Positions 32,734-40,916 of a stretch of 42,696 nucleotides of DNA are shown piece after piece (positions within the stretch are counted from its first letter, which is position 1; every line of letters begins with the position of its first letter). Both the position numbers and the translations under genes were made by a program. Below the pieces are notes generated by a model. The model searched no databases, was not told the origin of the DNA, and saw nothing but the letters and a program-made list of their open reading frames with translations. Source of the stretch: HGM04593 sp045613945 (GTDB lineage Bacteria; Bacteroidota; Bacteroidia; Bacteroidales; Bacteroidaceae); NCBI GenBank assembly GCA_045613945.1, contig JAZLBZ010000077.1:1-42696 (forward strand). The letters are read 5' to 3'.

Positions 32734-32741
32734 CGAATATA
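32734..32741 (-). promoter_or_regulatory. Possible -7 box of tamB
   Basis: Minus strand TATATTCG, matching TAnnTTcG. No good TTTG is found 18-20 bases upstream, so support is limited to the -7 box and its place before tamB. Confidence 0.4.
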
Positions 32742-32785
32742 CTCTTTTTGCACGATTAAAACACACTTTTATCACATAATTTTGC

Positions 32786-32793
32786 TAACTTTG
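32786..32793 (+). promoter_or_regulatory. Possible -7 box of the SLC13 permease gene
   Basis: TAACTTTG matches the -7 consensus exactly. The upstream box is weak. Transcription would start near 32799, about 20 bases before the ATG at 32820. Confidence 0.5.
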
Positions 32794-32819
32794 TGACCAT
32801 AATATCAAGAACTGAATAA

Positions 32820-34694
32820 ATGTACACTTTCATCTCGGAGAATCTCGATGCTATCGGGACACTTGCAACTTTAATATTTACAATGGTTTTCTTCATATCG
32901 GGCAAAATCCGCTCCGATATTGTCGCATTATGCGCATTGGCATTGCTTGTCATGATGGGCATTCTGGAACCAACGCCTAAAGAGGCCTTCTCGGGTTTCT
33001 CAAGTACTGCTGTCATTATGATGGTGGGACTTTTTGTCGTAGGTGGAGCCATATTCCAGACCGGCCTTGCAAAGATGATTAGTTCAAGACTGATGCGTCT
33101 TGCCGGGAACAGCGAGACACGCCTTTTCATTCTGGTAATGGTTGTAACATCATTCATGGGAGCATTCGTCAGCAACACCGGTACCGTAGCAATCATGATT
33201 CCCATTGTAGTGAGCATGGCCATGAGCGCCAAAATGAACCCCAGCCGCCTGCTCATGCCTTTGGCATTTGCAAGCAGCATGAGCGGTATGATGACCCTCA
33301 TCGGTACCCCACCCAACCTTGTAATCAATGAGGAACTGATAAAAAGCGGTCACGAAGGACTTGGTTTCTTCACATTCCTGCCTGTTGGTCTCATCTGTAT
33401 TTTCGCCGGAACAATAATCCTGCTGCCATTAAGCAAGAAATACCTTTCAAAGCCAGGTTCCTTGAGCAGCAAGAGCGCAAGCAGCGCCAAATCGCTCAAG
33501 GCACTGGTCAAGGAGTATGGCATCTCAAACAGTCTGCACAAGGTACAGGTCAACACAGACTCACTCGCAGCCGGCAAGATGATTGGCGAACTGAACATCA
33601 GAAAAGTATACGGTCTTAACATCATCGAGGTGCGCCACATAGAGAAGGGACAGCGCAATTTTCTCACCAAATCAGTCATACAGCAGGCCGCCGATTCCGA
33701 CACCATGCTGCGCGCCGGCGACATTCTCTACATCTCAGGCGCCGAAGAATTGGTCAAGAAACTCATGGCCGACTACAACCTCGAATACATTACAGACAAC
33801 GAAGCCAACAAACTTGATTTCTACGACATCGGCGTTGCCGAGATTGTGCTCATGGCATCGTCTACAGTCATAAACAAGAGTATTAAGGAGGTGCAGTTCC
33901 GCACCCGGTACAATGTCAGCGTCCTGGGTATATGCCGCAAGGGCGAATACATTCTCAACGGACTCGCCAACGAGATAATACACACAGGTGACGTCCTGCT
34001 GGTACAAGGAACATGGAGCAACATCGCAAATCTGGAAAAGGAGCCCAATGAATGGATTGTCATGGGACGCCCGCTCGAAGAAGCCGCCAAAGTAACTTTG
34101 GACTACAAGGCGCCTATCGCAGCAGTAATTATGATAGGTATGATTGCAGCAATGGCATTCAACATTGTCGAGCCGGTGACTGCAGTGGTGATTGCCGGAC
34201 TGCTCACCGTACTCACCGGATGTTTCCGCAATGTAGAGGCTGCATACAAGACTATAAACTGGGAAAGCATCATGCTCATTGCCGCTATGATACCATTGTC
34301 CATTGCATTGGAAAAGACCGGAATCTCGACATGGGTAGCCGCATCTATGGAAAAATCACTTGGCGGTTTCCACCCCACAGTAATGCTTGCAGCAATATAC
34401 TTTGCGACATCGCTATTGACAATGTTCATCAGCAACACTGCAACAGCCGTACTCATGGCCCCCATTGCCATGCAATGTGCCACCAGCATAGGTGTAAGCC
34501 CGGTTCCGATGCTCTTTGCCGTGACACTGGGAGCAAGCCTCTGCTTTGCATCGCCATTCTCAACACCACCGAACGCATTGGTAAAGCCGGCCGGACAGTA
34601 CACGTTCTCAGACTATATCAAGGTGGGATTACCATTGCAAATTATACTGGGCATTATAATGATACTCGTATTGCCCTTGTTATTCCCTTTCTAA
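32820..34694 (+). CDS. SLC13-family permease with two RCK-C domains
   Basis: A 624-residue transporter of the DASS/SLC13 type. N-terminal helices (about 8-200) contain the substrate motif SNTGTVAIMIP and GTPPNLVINEEL; the C-terminal helices (about 425-624) repeat it as ISNTATAVLMAPIA and SPFSTPPNALV. Between them lie two TrkA-C/RCK-C type regulatory domains (about 225-310 and 330-410; ADSDTMLRAGDILYISG and IIHTGDVLLVQGTWSN). Relatives move sulfate, dicarboxylates or other anions with sodium; the substrate here is not clear. It is divergent from tamB, and the gene for a sigma-54 activator follows on the same strand with its own promoter. Confidence 0.88.
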   Translation: MYTFISENLDAIGTLATLIFTMVFFISGKIRSDIVALCALALLVMMGILEPTPKEAFSGFSSTAVIMMVGLFVVGGAIFQTGLAKMISSRLMRLAGNSETRLFILVMVVTSFMGAFVSNTGTVAIMIPIVVSMAMSAKMNPSRLLMPLAFASSMSGMMTLIGTPPNLVINEELIKSGHEGLGFFTFLPVGLICIFAGTIILLPLSKKYLSKPGSLSSKSASSAKSLKALVKEYGISNSLHKVQVNTDSLAAGKMIGELNIRKVYGLNIIEVRHIEKGQRNFLTKSVIQQAADSDTMLRAGDILYISGAEELVKKLMADYNLEYITDNEANKLDFYDIGVAEIVLMASSTVINKSIKEVQFRTRYNVSVLGICRKGEYILNGLANEIIHTGDVLLVQGTWSNIANLEKEPNEWIVMGRPLEEAAKVTLDYKAPIAAVIMIGMIAAMAFNIVEPVTAVVIAGLLTVLTGCFRNVEAAYKTINWESIMLIAAMIPLSIALEKTGISTWVAASMEKSLGGFHPTVMLAAIYFATSLLTMFISNTATAVLMAPIAMQCATSIGVSPVPMLFAVTLGASLCFASPFSTPPNALVKPAGQYTFSDYIKVGLPLQIILGIIMILVLPLLFPF

Positions 34695-34716
34695 GCACAA
34701 AAAACTGCCAAAATTG

Positions 34717-34748
34717 CTTGTTTTAGACAAAATATAAGTAATTTTGTC
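34717..34748 (+). promoter_or_regulatory. Promoter of the sigma-54 activator operon with overlapping inverted repeat
   Basis: CTTG (34717-34720), 18 bases, TAATTTTG (34739-34746) is a reasonable Bacteroidetes promoter. An 8 bp inverted repeat, GACAAAAT (34726-34733) and ATTTTGTC (34741-34748), covers the spacer and the -7 box, as an operator would. It could also be a weak terminator stem for the SLC13 gene. Transcription would start close to the ATG at 34765. Confidence 0.5.
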
Positions 34749-34764
34749 AGCAAAACAGGATTGT

Positions 34765-35994
34765 ATGAATTTAGCAGATATACAGAAAGTAAAGCAGCAG
34801 TTCGGCATTATCGGCAACGACCCGGCACTGCTGCGCGCAATAGACACCGCCATCCAGGTAGCAAAGACCGACCTCTCGGTGCTCATAACCGGCGAGAGCG
34901 GTGTGGGAAAGGAATTCTTCCCAAAGATTGTGCACACCAACAGCATACGCAAGCACGGGAAATACATAGCTGTGAACTGCGGTGCAATTCCCGAAGGCAC
35001 CATTGACTCCGAACTATTCGGACATGTCAAGGGAGCCTTCACCGGTGCCGTAAACGAACGCAAAGGCTACTTCAGCGAGGCCGACGGCGGCACAATATTC
35101 CTTGACGAGGTTGCCGAACTACCGCTATCGACACAGGCACGCCTGCTTCGTGTACTTGAGAACGGCGAATTTATAAGGGTTGGCTCATCCGACGTTGAGA
35201 AGACCAACGTGCGCATTGTCTGCGCCACTAACGTAAACCTGCCCGAAGCCATTGCCGAGGGGCGTTTCAGAGAAGACCTCTTCTACCGACTGAGCACAGT
35301 ACCCATCAGCATCCCCCCGCTGCGCAAGCGTGGCGAGGATGTGATATTGCTGTTCAAGAAATTCTCAATGGACTTTGCCGCAAAATATAATGTCCCAAAG
35401 ATACAACTGGACGAAAGCGCCAAGCAGGCAATCCTTGCATACTCATGGCCGGGCAACATACGACAACTCAAGAACATTGCCGAACAGATATCAATTCTGG
35501 AACTGAACCGCGAGATTGATGGCAACGCCGTAATGAACTATCTGCCAAAGGAGCAGAAGAACAACCTGCCCACGTTTGCAGGACACAAGAGCGAGGGCAA
35601 GACTTTTGAGAGCGAACGCGAAATTCTCTACAGCGTGCTGTTCGATATGCGACGTGACATCACCGAACTGAAAAGCCAGATAGAGATTCTCCGCTCGTCA
35701 CAGGAGAACGCAAAGAGCACAGCCCCCTATTACGCCGAAGCCAACGAGGTTCCGGTAATGCAGCATCAGATAAAGCCATCGTACCAGATTCAGCCACAGC
35801 AAGTCCATTACGAACCGGTAGAGCACGTTGTGGATGAATATGTAGAGGAGGCACTGTCACTCGACGATGTCGAGAAGAAGACAATACTGCTTGCACTTGA
35901 AAGGAACAAGGGCAAGCGCCGCCACGCAGCAAAGGAACTGAACATCTCGGAGCGCACACTCTACAGAAAAATAAAGGAATATGGCATTGAATAG
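34765..35994 (+). CDS. Sigma-54-interacting transcription activator without receiver domain
   Basis: A 409-residue bacterial enhancer-binding protein. The AAA+ domain (about 15-240) has Walker A GESGVGKE, the sigma-54 contact loop GAFTGA, Walker B GGTIFLDEV, and the sensor/arginine-finger region EGRFREDLFYRLS; a C-terminal Fis-type helix-turn-helix (about 370-409, RRHAAKELNISERTLYRKIKEYG) binds DNA. Between them is a glutamine-rich, low-complexity linker (about 320-360). There is no N-terminal receiver or sensing domain, so activity must be set by abundance or partners. It heads an operon with lptE (14-base overlap), a TPR gene and secG. The ATG at 34765 is preferred to an upstream TTG. Confidence 0.92.
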   Translation: MNLADIQKVKQQFGIIGNDPALLRAIDTAIQVAKTDLSVLITGESGVGKEFFPKIVHTNSIRKHGKYIAVNCGAIPEGTIDSELFGHVKGAFTGAVNERKGYFSEADGGTIFLDEVAELPLSTQARLLRVLENGEFIRVGSSDVEKTNVRIVCATNVNLPEAIAEGRFREDLFYRLSTVPISIPPLRKRGEDVILLFKKFSMDFAAKYNVPKIQLDESAKQAILAYSWPGNIRQLKNIAEQISILELNREIDGNAVMNYLPKEQKNNLPTFAGHKSEGKTFESEREILYSVLFDMRRDITELKSQIEILRSSQENAKSTAPYYAEANEVPVMQHQIKPSYQIQPQQVHYEPVEHVVDEYVEEALSLDDVEKKTILLALERNKGKRRHAAKELNISERTLYRKIKEYGIE

Positions 35995-36508
35995 AATCAT
36001 ACACAAGATTGCATACACAACCATGCTGCTGGCAGCTGTGGTTGCAACAGGCTGCACTGTAAGCTACAAGTTTACCGGTGCATCAATCGACTACACCAAA
36101 GTCAAGACAATCTCTCTTGAGACATTCCAGAACCGCGCCGCATACCAGTGGGGTCCAATGGCCACAATGTTCAATGAGAGGCTAAACGACGTGTTCGTCC
36201 AGCAGACAAAACTGCAGCAGGTGTCACGCGGAGGCGACATGCAGTTTGCCGGTGAAATCACAGCATACGACCAATATAACAAATCCATTTCGTCCGACGG
36301 CTACTCTTCAATGGTACAGTTGAAGATGACTGTAAACGTACGCTTCACCAACAATACCAACCACGACGAGGACTTTGAGCGCCAGTTCAGCGCCACACGC
36401 GACTTTGACGCGACACAGTCACTCGACTCGGTACAGGAAGAACTTGTAGGCCAGATGATTGACGAGATTGTTGAGGCAATATTCAATGCAGCAGTAGCAA
36501 ACTGGTAA
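35981..36508 (+). CDS. lptE: LPS-assembly lipoprotein LptE
   Basis: A 175-residue lipoprotein with signal peptide and lipobox VATGC (Cys25), followed by a small alpha/beta domain: KVKTISLETFQNRAAY, LNDVFVQQTKLQQV and a C-terminal helix (VQEELVGQMIDEIVEAIFNAAVANW). This matches Bacteroidetes LptE, which plugs the LptD barrel in the outer membrane and aids LPS export. The start overlaps the end of the activator gene by 14 bases in another frame, indicating translational coupling; the N-terminus from this ATG gives a proper charged signal peptide. The stop overlaps the next ATG. Confidence 0.88.
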   Translation: MALNRIIHKIAYTTMLLAAVVATGCTVSYKFTGASIDYTKVKTISLETFQNRAAYQWGPMATMFNERLNDVFVQQTKLQQVSRGGDMQFAGEITAYDQYNKSISSDGYSSMVQLKMTVNVRFTNNTNHDEDFERQFSATRDFDATQSLDSVQEELVGQMIDEIVEAIFNAAVANW

Positions 36509-37227
36509 TGATGGAAAACCTATCAACATATATATCGCATCCGGAAAAACTCAACCGCGACACGCTCTATGAGTTGCGCCTCATTGTGGGCAAGCACCCC
36601 TATTTTGACGTTGCACGCCTCTTGATGCTCAAGAACCTATACCTGCTGCACGACATTGAGTTCGGAAAGGAGATGCGCAAGGCAGCCATCTACCTGAAGA
36701 GCCGTTGGCCAATCTTTGAACTGATGGCAGGCTACGGCACTGCACCCGCCATAGACGAGGCGCCGGCCGACATCCCTGTAGACAGGACAATGGCACTCAT
36801 CGACGCCTTTCTCGAGACCATCCCCACCGAGACACTCTCACTCGAGGCAGAAGGCGCCGCTGCGGTGGACTATGTATCGGCATACCTAAAGGTAGATACC
36901 GCAAACGAGAACATCCCCGAACTCAGAGGCCAAAGCCTTATTGACAACTTCCTTGCCGGCGAGAATGAAAGGATATCACTTGACCTGAATGCGCCAACAG
37001 CCGATGTTGAGAGCGAAAGCGAGAAGCATGCCATTCCCGAAGAAACCGGCACAGAGACATCGTTCTTTACCGAGACTTTGGCCAATATATACATCAAGCA
37101 AGGCAAATATAGCAAGGCCCTTGAAATTATTAAACGATTATATTTGGAATTTCCGAATAAAAATCGTTACTTTGCAGACCAAATAAGATTTTTAGAAATT
37201 ATAATAAAACATACAAAAAAAGAATAA
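36508..37227 (+). CDS. TPR-containing protein between lptE and secG, function unknown
   Basis: A 239-residue soluble protein. One clear TPR-like helical pair is near the C-terminus (about 190-222, LANIYIKQGKYSKALEIIKRLYLEFP); the N-terminal half is helical (LYELRLIVGKHPYFDVARLLMLKNLYLLHD) and resembles the matching genes in Bacteroidales lptE-secG operons. The middle is acidic and low in complexity. There is no signal peptide, so it is probably cytoplasmic. It starts on the last base of the lptE stop (TAATG), or at an ATG one codon later, and ends one base before secG. A role as an adaptor in envelope export is inferred from the operon only. Confidence 0.8.
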   Translation: MMENLSTYISHPEKLNRDTLYELRLIVGKHPYFDVARLLMLKNLYLLHDIEFGKEMRKAAIYLKSRWPIFELMAGYGTAPAIDEAPADIPVDRTMALIDAFLETIPTETLSLEAEGAAAVDYVSAYLKVDTANENIPELRGQSLIDNFLAGENERISLDLNAPTADVESESEKHAIPEETGTETSFFTETLANIYIKQGKYSKALEIIKRLYLEFPNKNRYFADQIRFLEIIIKHTKKE

Positions 37228-37228
37228 T

Positions 37229-37540
37229 ATGTTTACATTTTTTGTACTCTTGATTGTTTTGGCATCTATCCTGATGTGCCTCATCGTACTTATCCAGAAC
37301 TCAAAGGGCGGCGGCCTTGCATCGGGTTTCGCATCCTCAAACCAGATTATGGGCGTTAGAAAGACTACCGATTTCCTTGAGAAGGCAACATGGACAATTG
37401 CAGCCATGATGGTTGTATTCAGCATTTTCTCGGCTCACGCTCTCTCATCAGAGAAGGCAAGCCAGCAGGAGACAGAGATTTCTTACTCTGATGCATCGGG
37501 CAACAGCGCTGCGGCACCAACATTCCCGGTAGAGGAATAA
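37229..37540 (+). CDS. secG: Preprotein translocase subunit SecG
   Basis: A 103-residue membrane protein with two helices (about 2-22 and 54-72) around the conserved cytoplasmic loop LIQNSKGGGLASGFASSNQIMG. The second helix is followed by a polar tail. SecG joins SecY and SecE in the inner-membrane export channel and speeds SecA-driven translocation. It starts one base after the TPR gene stop and is the last gene of the activator-lptE-TPR-secG operon. Confidence 0.95.
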   Translation: MFTFFVLLIVLASILMCLIVLIQNSKGGGLASGFASSNQIMGVRKTTDFLEKATWTIAAMMVVFSIFSAHALSSEKASQQETEISYSDASGNSAAAPTFPVEE

Positions 37541-37557
37541 CAACAGGACAACAGATA

Positions 37558-37600
37558 ATAAAAACATAGAGGATATGCGCGCATATCCTCTATGTTTTTG
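37558..37600. terminator. Terminator of the activator-lptE-TPR-secG operon
   Basis: AAAAACATAGAGGATATGCG and CGCATATCCTCTATGTTTTT form one perfect 20 bp palindrome with A and T runs at the ends, about 20 bases after the secG stop. Confidence 0.93.
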
Positions 37601-37639
37601 TGTCTTGTATTTTCATTGATAACAGCCGTTATACTTTCT

Positions 37640-37678
37640 GCAAGATAAAACAATAAGCATAGGCCGACCTATGCTTAT
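37640..37678 (-). terminator. Terminator of rarA
   Basis: ATAAGCATAGG and CCTATGCTTAT (37653-37678) pair around CCGA. On the minus strand the stem is followed by TGTTTTATC. It lies just after the rarA stop. Confidence 0.85.
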
Positions 37679-37690
37679 ATTGAATTCGAG

Positions 37691-38971
37691 TCATTTGCTG
37701 AACGGCTTATCATCGCCCCAACACTGTTTCATCCAGGCTTTAGCCTTTGCCTCAACGGGATTATCCTGCGGCATCCAGAACGAGAACGACTTGCCGCCAT
37801 CGGGCAGGAACTGCTGCTTGGCAAAATGCCCTGGATAGTCGTGCGAGTATTTATATCCGTCGGCATACCCAAGTTCTGCCATAAGTTTTGTGGGAGCATT
37901 GCGCAAATGCAACGGCACAGGCAAATTGCCCGTCTCACGCACTGTCTGCAACGCCTTGTTTATGCCCAAATATGCCGAGTTGCTTTTGGGCGATGTTGCA
38001 AGATACACCACAGCCTGGGCAAGCGGGATGCGTCCCTCGGGCCAGCCTATCTTTGTAACAGCATCAAATGCCGCATTCGCAAGCAACAACGCATTGGGGT
38101 TGGCCAGACCAATATCCTCGGATGCCGAAATCACAATGCGGCGGGCAATGAAAGCCGGGTCTTCACCTCCCTCAATCATTCGTGCCATCCAATAGAGCGC
38201 CGCGTCAGGGTCACTGCCACGTATTGACTTTATGAATGCCGAGATAATGTCATAGTGCATCTCGCCATCCTTGTCATACGCCGCAGAATTCTGCTGCAGG
38301 CACTGCTTCACCTTCTCATCAGTAATCACAACCGGAGAATCGGGGTCACTCTCCACAACAAGTTCAAGAATGTTGAGCAGTTTGCGTGCATCACCACCGC
38401 TGTAACGCATAATAGCCGCAGTCTCATGCAACTCAACGCCACGCTCTTTCAGCACACTATCTGTTGTTACCGCATAATTGAGCAGTTGCATCAAATCGCT
38501 CTGTTCAAGCGACTTTAGCACATAGAGTTGGCAGCGCGAAAGCAAGGGCCTGATAACCTCGAACGAAGGGTTCTCCGTTGTTGCGCCAATGAGAGTTACA
38601 ACACCCGTCTCGACAGCACTCAGCAGAGAATCCTGCTGCGACTTGCTGAAACGGTGAATCTCATCAATGAAAAGTATAGCACTTCCCCGGGCAAAGAGTG
38701 GCGAACTCTTTGCCTTGTCAATAACCTCGCGCACCTCCTTGACACCCGCCGACACCGCATTAAGCGTGTAGAACGGACGATTGAGCGTGTTGGCTATAAT
38801 GCGGGCAATAGTCGTCTTGCCGGTACCCGGAGGGCCCCACATTATAAACGAGAGGATTCTGCCCGAATCAATCATACGGCGCAGCACAGCACCATCCCCT
38901 ACAAGATGTTGCTGACCCACATAATTATCGAATGACGTAGGGCGAAGACGCTCCGCCAATGGTTGTGCCAT
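37691..38971 (-). CDS. rarA: Replication-associated recombination protein RarA (MgsA)
   Basis: A 426-residue AAA+ ATPase related to clamp loaders. It has Walker A GPPGTGKTT (about 46-54), Walker B LFIDEIHRF, sensor 1 GATTENPSFEV, and arginine-finger region LLSRCQLYVL, followed by the tetramerisation domain with DPDAALYWMARMIEGGEDP and GWPEGRIPLAQA. RarA acts at stalled replication forks, near SSB. The length is normal. A terminator for the upstream gene fhs (same strand) sits just before its start, so it is probably transcribed from its own promoter or by read-through. Confidence 0.95.
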   Translation of the reverse strand: MAQPLAERLRPTSFDNYVGQQHLVGDGAVLRRMIDSGRILSFIMWGPPGTGKTTIARIIANTLNRPFYTLNAVSAGVKEVREVIDKAKSSPLFARGSAILFIDEIHRFSKSQQDSLLSAVETGVVTLIGATTENPSFEVIRPLLSRCQLYVLKSLEQSDLMQLLNYAVTTDSVLKERGVELHETAAIMRYSGGDARKLLNILELVVESDPDSPVVITDEKVKQCLQQNSAAYDKDGEMHYDIISAFIKSIRGSDPDAALYWMARMIEGGEDPAFIARRIVISASEDIGLANPNALLLANAAFDAVTKIGWPEGRIPLAQAVVYLATSPKSNSAYLGINKALQTVRETGNLPVPLHLRNAPTKLMAELGYADGYKYSHDYPGHFAKQQFLPDGGKSFSFWMPQDNPVEAKAKAWMKQCWGDDKPFSK

Positions 38972-38983
38972 AACTATCTATAT

Positions 38984-39012
38984 TAAAAATGGCGCGCACA
39001 AATGCGCGCCAT
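38984..39012 (-). terminator. Terminator of fhs
   Basis: ATGGCGCGC (38989-38997) pairs with GCGCGCCAT (39004-39012); on the minus strand it is followed by TTTTTAATA. It separates fhs from rarA. Confidence 0.88.
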
Positions 39013-39037
39013 CAAGTTTGTCATTTTAAGCCATCTT

Positions 39038-40699
39038 TTAGCTCAGACCTACAATTTCTCCATCTACAAAATCGATATTGTTCGCCTGTGGAACCTTTGG
39101 CAAGCCCGGCATACGAATGATGTCACCGGCAATGGCAACAATCATCTCGGCACCCGCATTGAGCACTACATCACGAATCTGAAGATTGAAATCCTTCACT
39201 GCACCATACTTTGTAGCATCGGCGCTGAACGAGAACTGTGTCTTTGCAATACATACGGGGCACTTTGCGAGGCCATACTTCTCGGCCAGCCTGATGCGGT
39301 CAAGCGCAGGCTTTGCAAATGTAACCGAAGCCGCACCATAGATTTTCTTTGCAACCTTCTCAATCTTTGTCTGCACGCTATCCTCGTCATCGTATGTAAA
39401 TTCAAGAGCCTTTGAAGGATTATTCTCAATTGTATCTACAACAATCTGCGCCATTTCAACAGCACCCTCACCACCCTGGGCAAACGCATTGTTGATTACG
39501 AATGGCAAGCCAAGTTCCTGCTCGCAGTGATTGCGCAGCAGCGCCATCTCCTCATCGGTATCTGTAGCAAAGCGGTTGAACACAACAATAACCGACTGAC
39601 CGAAAGAGCGGAGGTTTGCCACATGACGGTCGAGGTTTGCAAGACCATTACGCAAGCCCTCCATGTCGGGCTCCTTAATCTTGTCGAGTTCTACGCCGCC
39701 ATGCATCTTCAGGCCCTGAGCAGTTGCCACGATAACTGTAGCATCGGGCTGCAGGCCGCTCTTGCGGCAAAGGATGTTGTAGAATTTCTCGGCACCCAGG
39801 TCTGCACCAAAGCCGGCCTCGGTAATGGTATATTCACTGTGCGCAAGCGCCATCTTTGTTGCAAGTTGCGAGTTACAGCCGTGAGCGATGTTGGCAAATG
39901 GGCCACCATGAATAATCGCAGGGGTATTCTCGGTTGTCTGCACAAGGTTTGGCTGGATAGCATCCTTCAACAAGACCATGATTGAACCGGCAACGCCAAG
40001 ATCTTTCACCGTGAAAGGCTCGCCTGCATAAGTATAGCCAAGCATAATGTTCTCAATACGACGGCGCAAGTCGTTCTCGTCTCTTGCAAGGCAAAGGATT
40101 GCCATGAGTTCCGAAGCGGGAGTGATATCAAAACCGGCCTGCTCTACGATACCATTGGTTGCGGGGCCGATACCGGTAATAATTGAACGCAGCGAGCGGT
40201 CGTTAACATCGAGTACACGACGCCACAGAATTTCCTTGAGACCGAAACCGTCCTTTGCGTGCTGGTAGAGATAGTTGTCGAGCAACGCCGAAATCATATT
40301 GTGAGCCGATGTGATTGCATGGAAATCGCCTGTGAAGTGCAAGTTAATCTTCTCCATTGGAAGCACCTGTGCATAACCACCACCGGCAGCACCGCCCTTC
40401 ATGCCAAAGCAGGGACCAAGAGACGGTTCGCGAAGAGCAACAACAGCCTTCTTGCCAATTTTATTAAGACCCAAAGCAAGACCAATAGATACGGTTGTCT
40501 TACCGATTCCTGCCTTTGTTGCTGTAATTGCTGTAACAAGGATAAGTTTACCCTTCTGCTTGCCAATAAGGCTTAAAGGCAACTTTGCAATGTACTTGCC
40601 ATAATGTTCAAGATCGTTGGCATCAATACCGATTTGGGCTGCCACATTTTCGATACGCTCAAGTTTGGTTTCATGAGCAATTTGAATGTCACTCTTCAT
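39038..40699 (-). CDS. fhs: Formate-tetrahydrofolate ligase
   Basis: A 553-residue enzyme that makes 10-formyl-tetrahydrofolate from formate, ATP and tetrahydrofolate, feeding one-carbon metabolism. The nucleotide loop is TKAGIGKTTVSIGL (the classical form is PTPAGEGKTT), followed by REPSLGPCFGMKGGAAGGGYAQV split by the usual LREPSLG and GGAAGGG motifs and by LHFTGDFHAITSAHN. The AGIGKTT form is, as I recall, the one found in Bacteroides and is not a defect. Length is normal. Two possible promoter boxes lie upstream on the minus strand (40739-40746 and 40831-40861). Confidence 0.96.
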   Translation of the reverse strand: MKSDIQIAHETKLERIENVAAQIGIDANDLEHYGKYIAKLPLSLIGKQKGKLILVTAITATKAGIGKTTVSIGLALGLNKIGKKAVVALREPSLGPCFGMKGGAAGGGYAQVLPMEKINLHFTGDFHAITSAHNMISALLDNYLYQHAKDGFGLKEILWRRVLDVNDRSLRSIITGIGPATNGIVEQAGFDITPASELMAILCLARDENDLRRRIENIMLGYTYAGEPFTVKDLGVAGSIMVLLKDAIQPNLVQTTENTPAIIHGGPFANIAHGCNSQLATKMALAHSEYTITEAGFGADLGAEKFYNILCRKSGLQPDATVIVATAQGLKMHGGVELDKIKEPDMEGLRNGLANLDRHVANLRSFGQSVIVVFNRFATDTDEEMALLRNHCEQELGLPFVINNAFAQGGEGAVEMAQIVVDTIENNPSKALEFTYDDEDSVQTKIEKVAKKIYGAASVTFAKPALDRIRLAEKYGLAKCPVCIAKTQFSFSADATKYGAVKDFNLQIRDVVLNAGAEMIVAIAGDIIRMPGLPKVPQANNIDFVDGEIVGLS

Positions 40700-40738
40700 A
40701 TATATATGTTTTTTGATTACGTTTTCCCTATTATTTTG

Positions 40739-40746
40739 CGAAGATA
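40739..40746 (-). promoter_or_regulatory. Possible proximal -7 box of fhs
   Basis: Minus strand TATCTTCG, about 40 bases before the fhs ATG. The matching upstream box is weak. Confidence 0.45.
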
Positions 40747-40810
40747 GTAAAATATATTCATATTACCATAATCACAAGAGCTTTCATTGTGAATATTTGA
40801 GCAAGTTTTA

Positions 40811-40861
40811 TATCTTTGCAATAGTAATTACGAAGATAGGCAGCACTCGTTGAAAATAAAA
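40811..40861. promoter_or_regulatory. Two facing promoters between fhs and the glycosyltransferase
   Basis: On the plus strand TATCTTTG (40811-40818) points right. On the minus strand TTTT (40858-40861), 19 bases, TATCTTCG (40831-40838) points left. The two -7 boxes form an inverted repeat, TATCTTtG and CGAAGATA, 12 bases apart, so the transcripts would cross. Confidence 0.45.
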
Positions 40862-40884
40862 CTGTTTTATTCACTCGCTTGCAC

Positions 40885-40892
40885 TATCTTTG
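40885..40892 (+). promoter_or_regulatory. Possible proximal -7 box of the glycosyltransferase gene
   Basis: TATCTTTG matches the consensus. Transcription would start near 40898, about 20 bases before the ATG at 40917, which rules out the earlier TTG start at 40890. Confidence 0.5.
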
Positions 40893-40916
40893 CAGCAAAA
40901 GAAACCGCAAGCCAAT

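Noticed and set aside
32756..33328. 190-codon minus-strand frame opposite the SLC13 gene
   Set aside because: Shadow of the transmembrane coding sequence on the other strand; no start context.
34052..34726. 224-codon plus-strand frame inside the SLC13 gene in another frame
   Set aside because: Rich in His, Arg and Cys with no domain; overlaps the conserved second transporter half.
40031..40699. Altered P-loop (TKAGIGKTT) as a sign of inactive fhs
   Set aside because: As far as I recall, this form is the usual one in Bacteroides enzymes, and the rest of the protein is complete.
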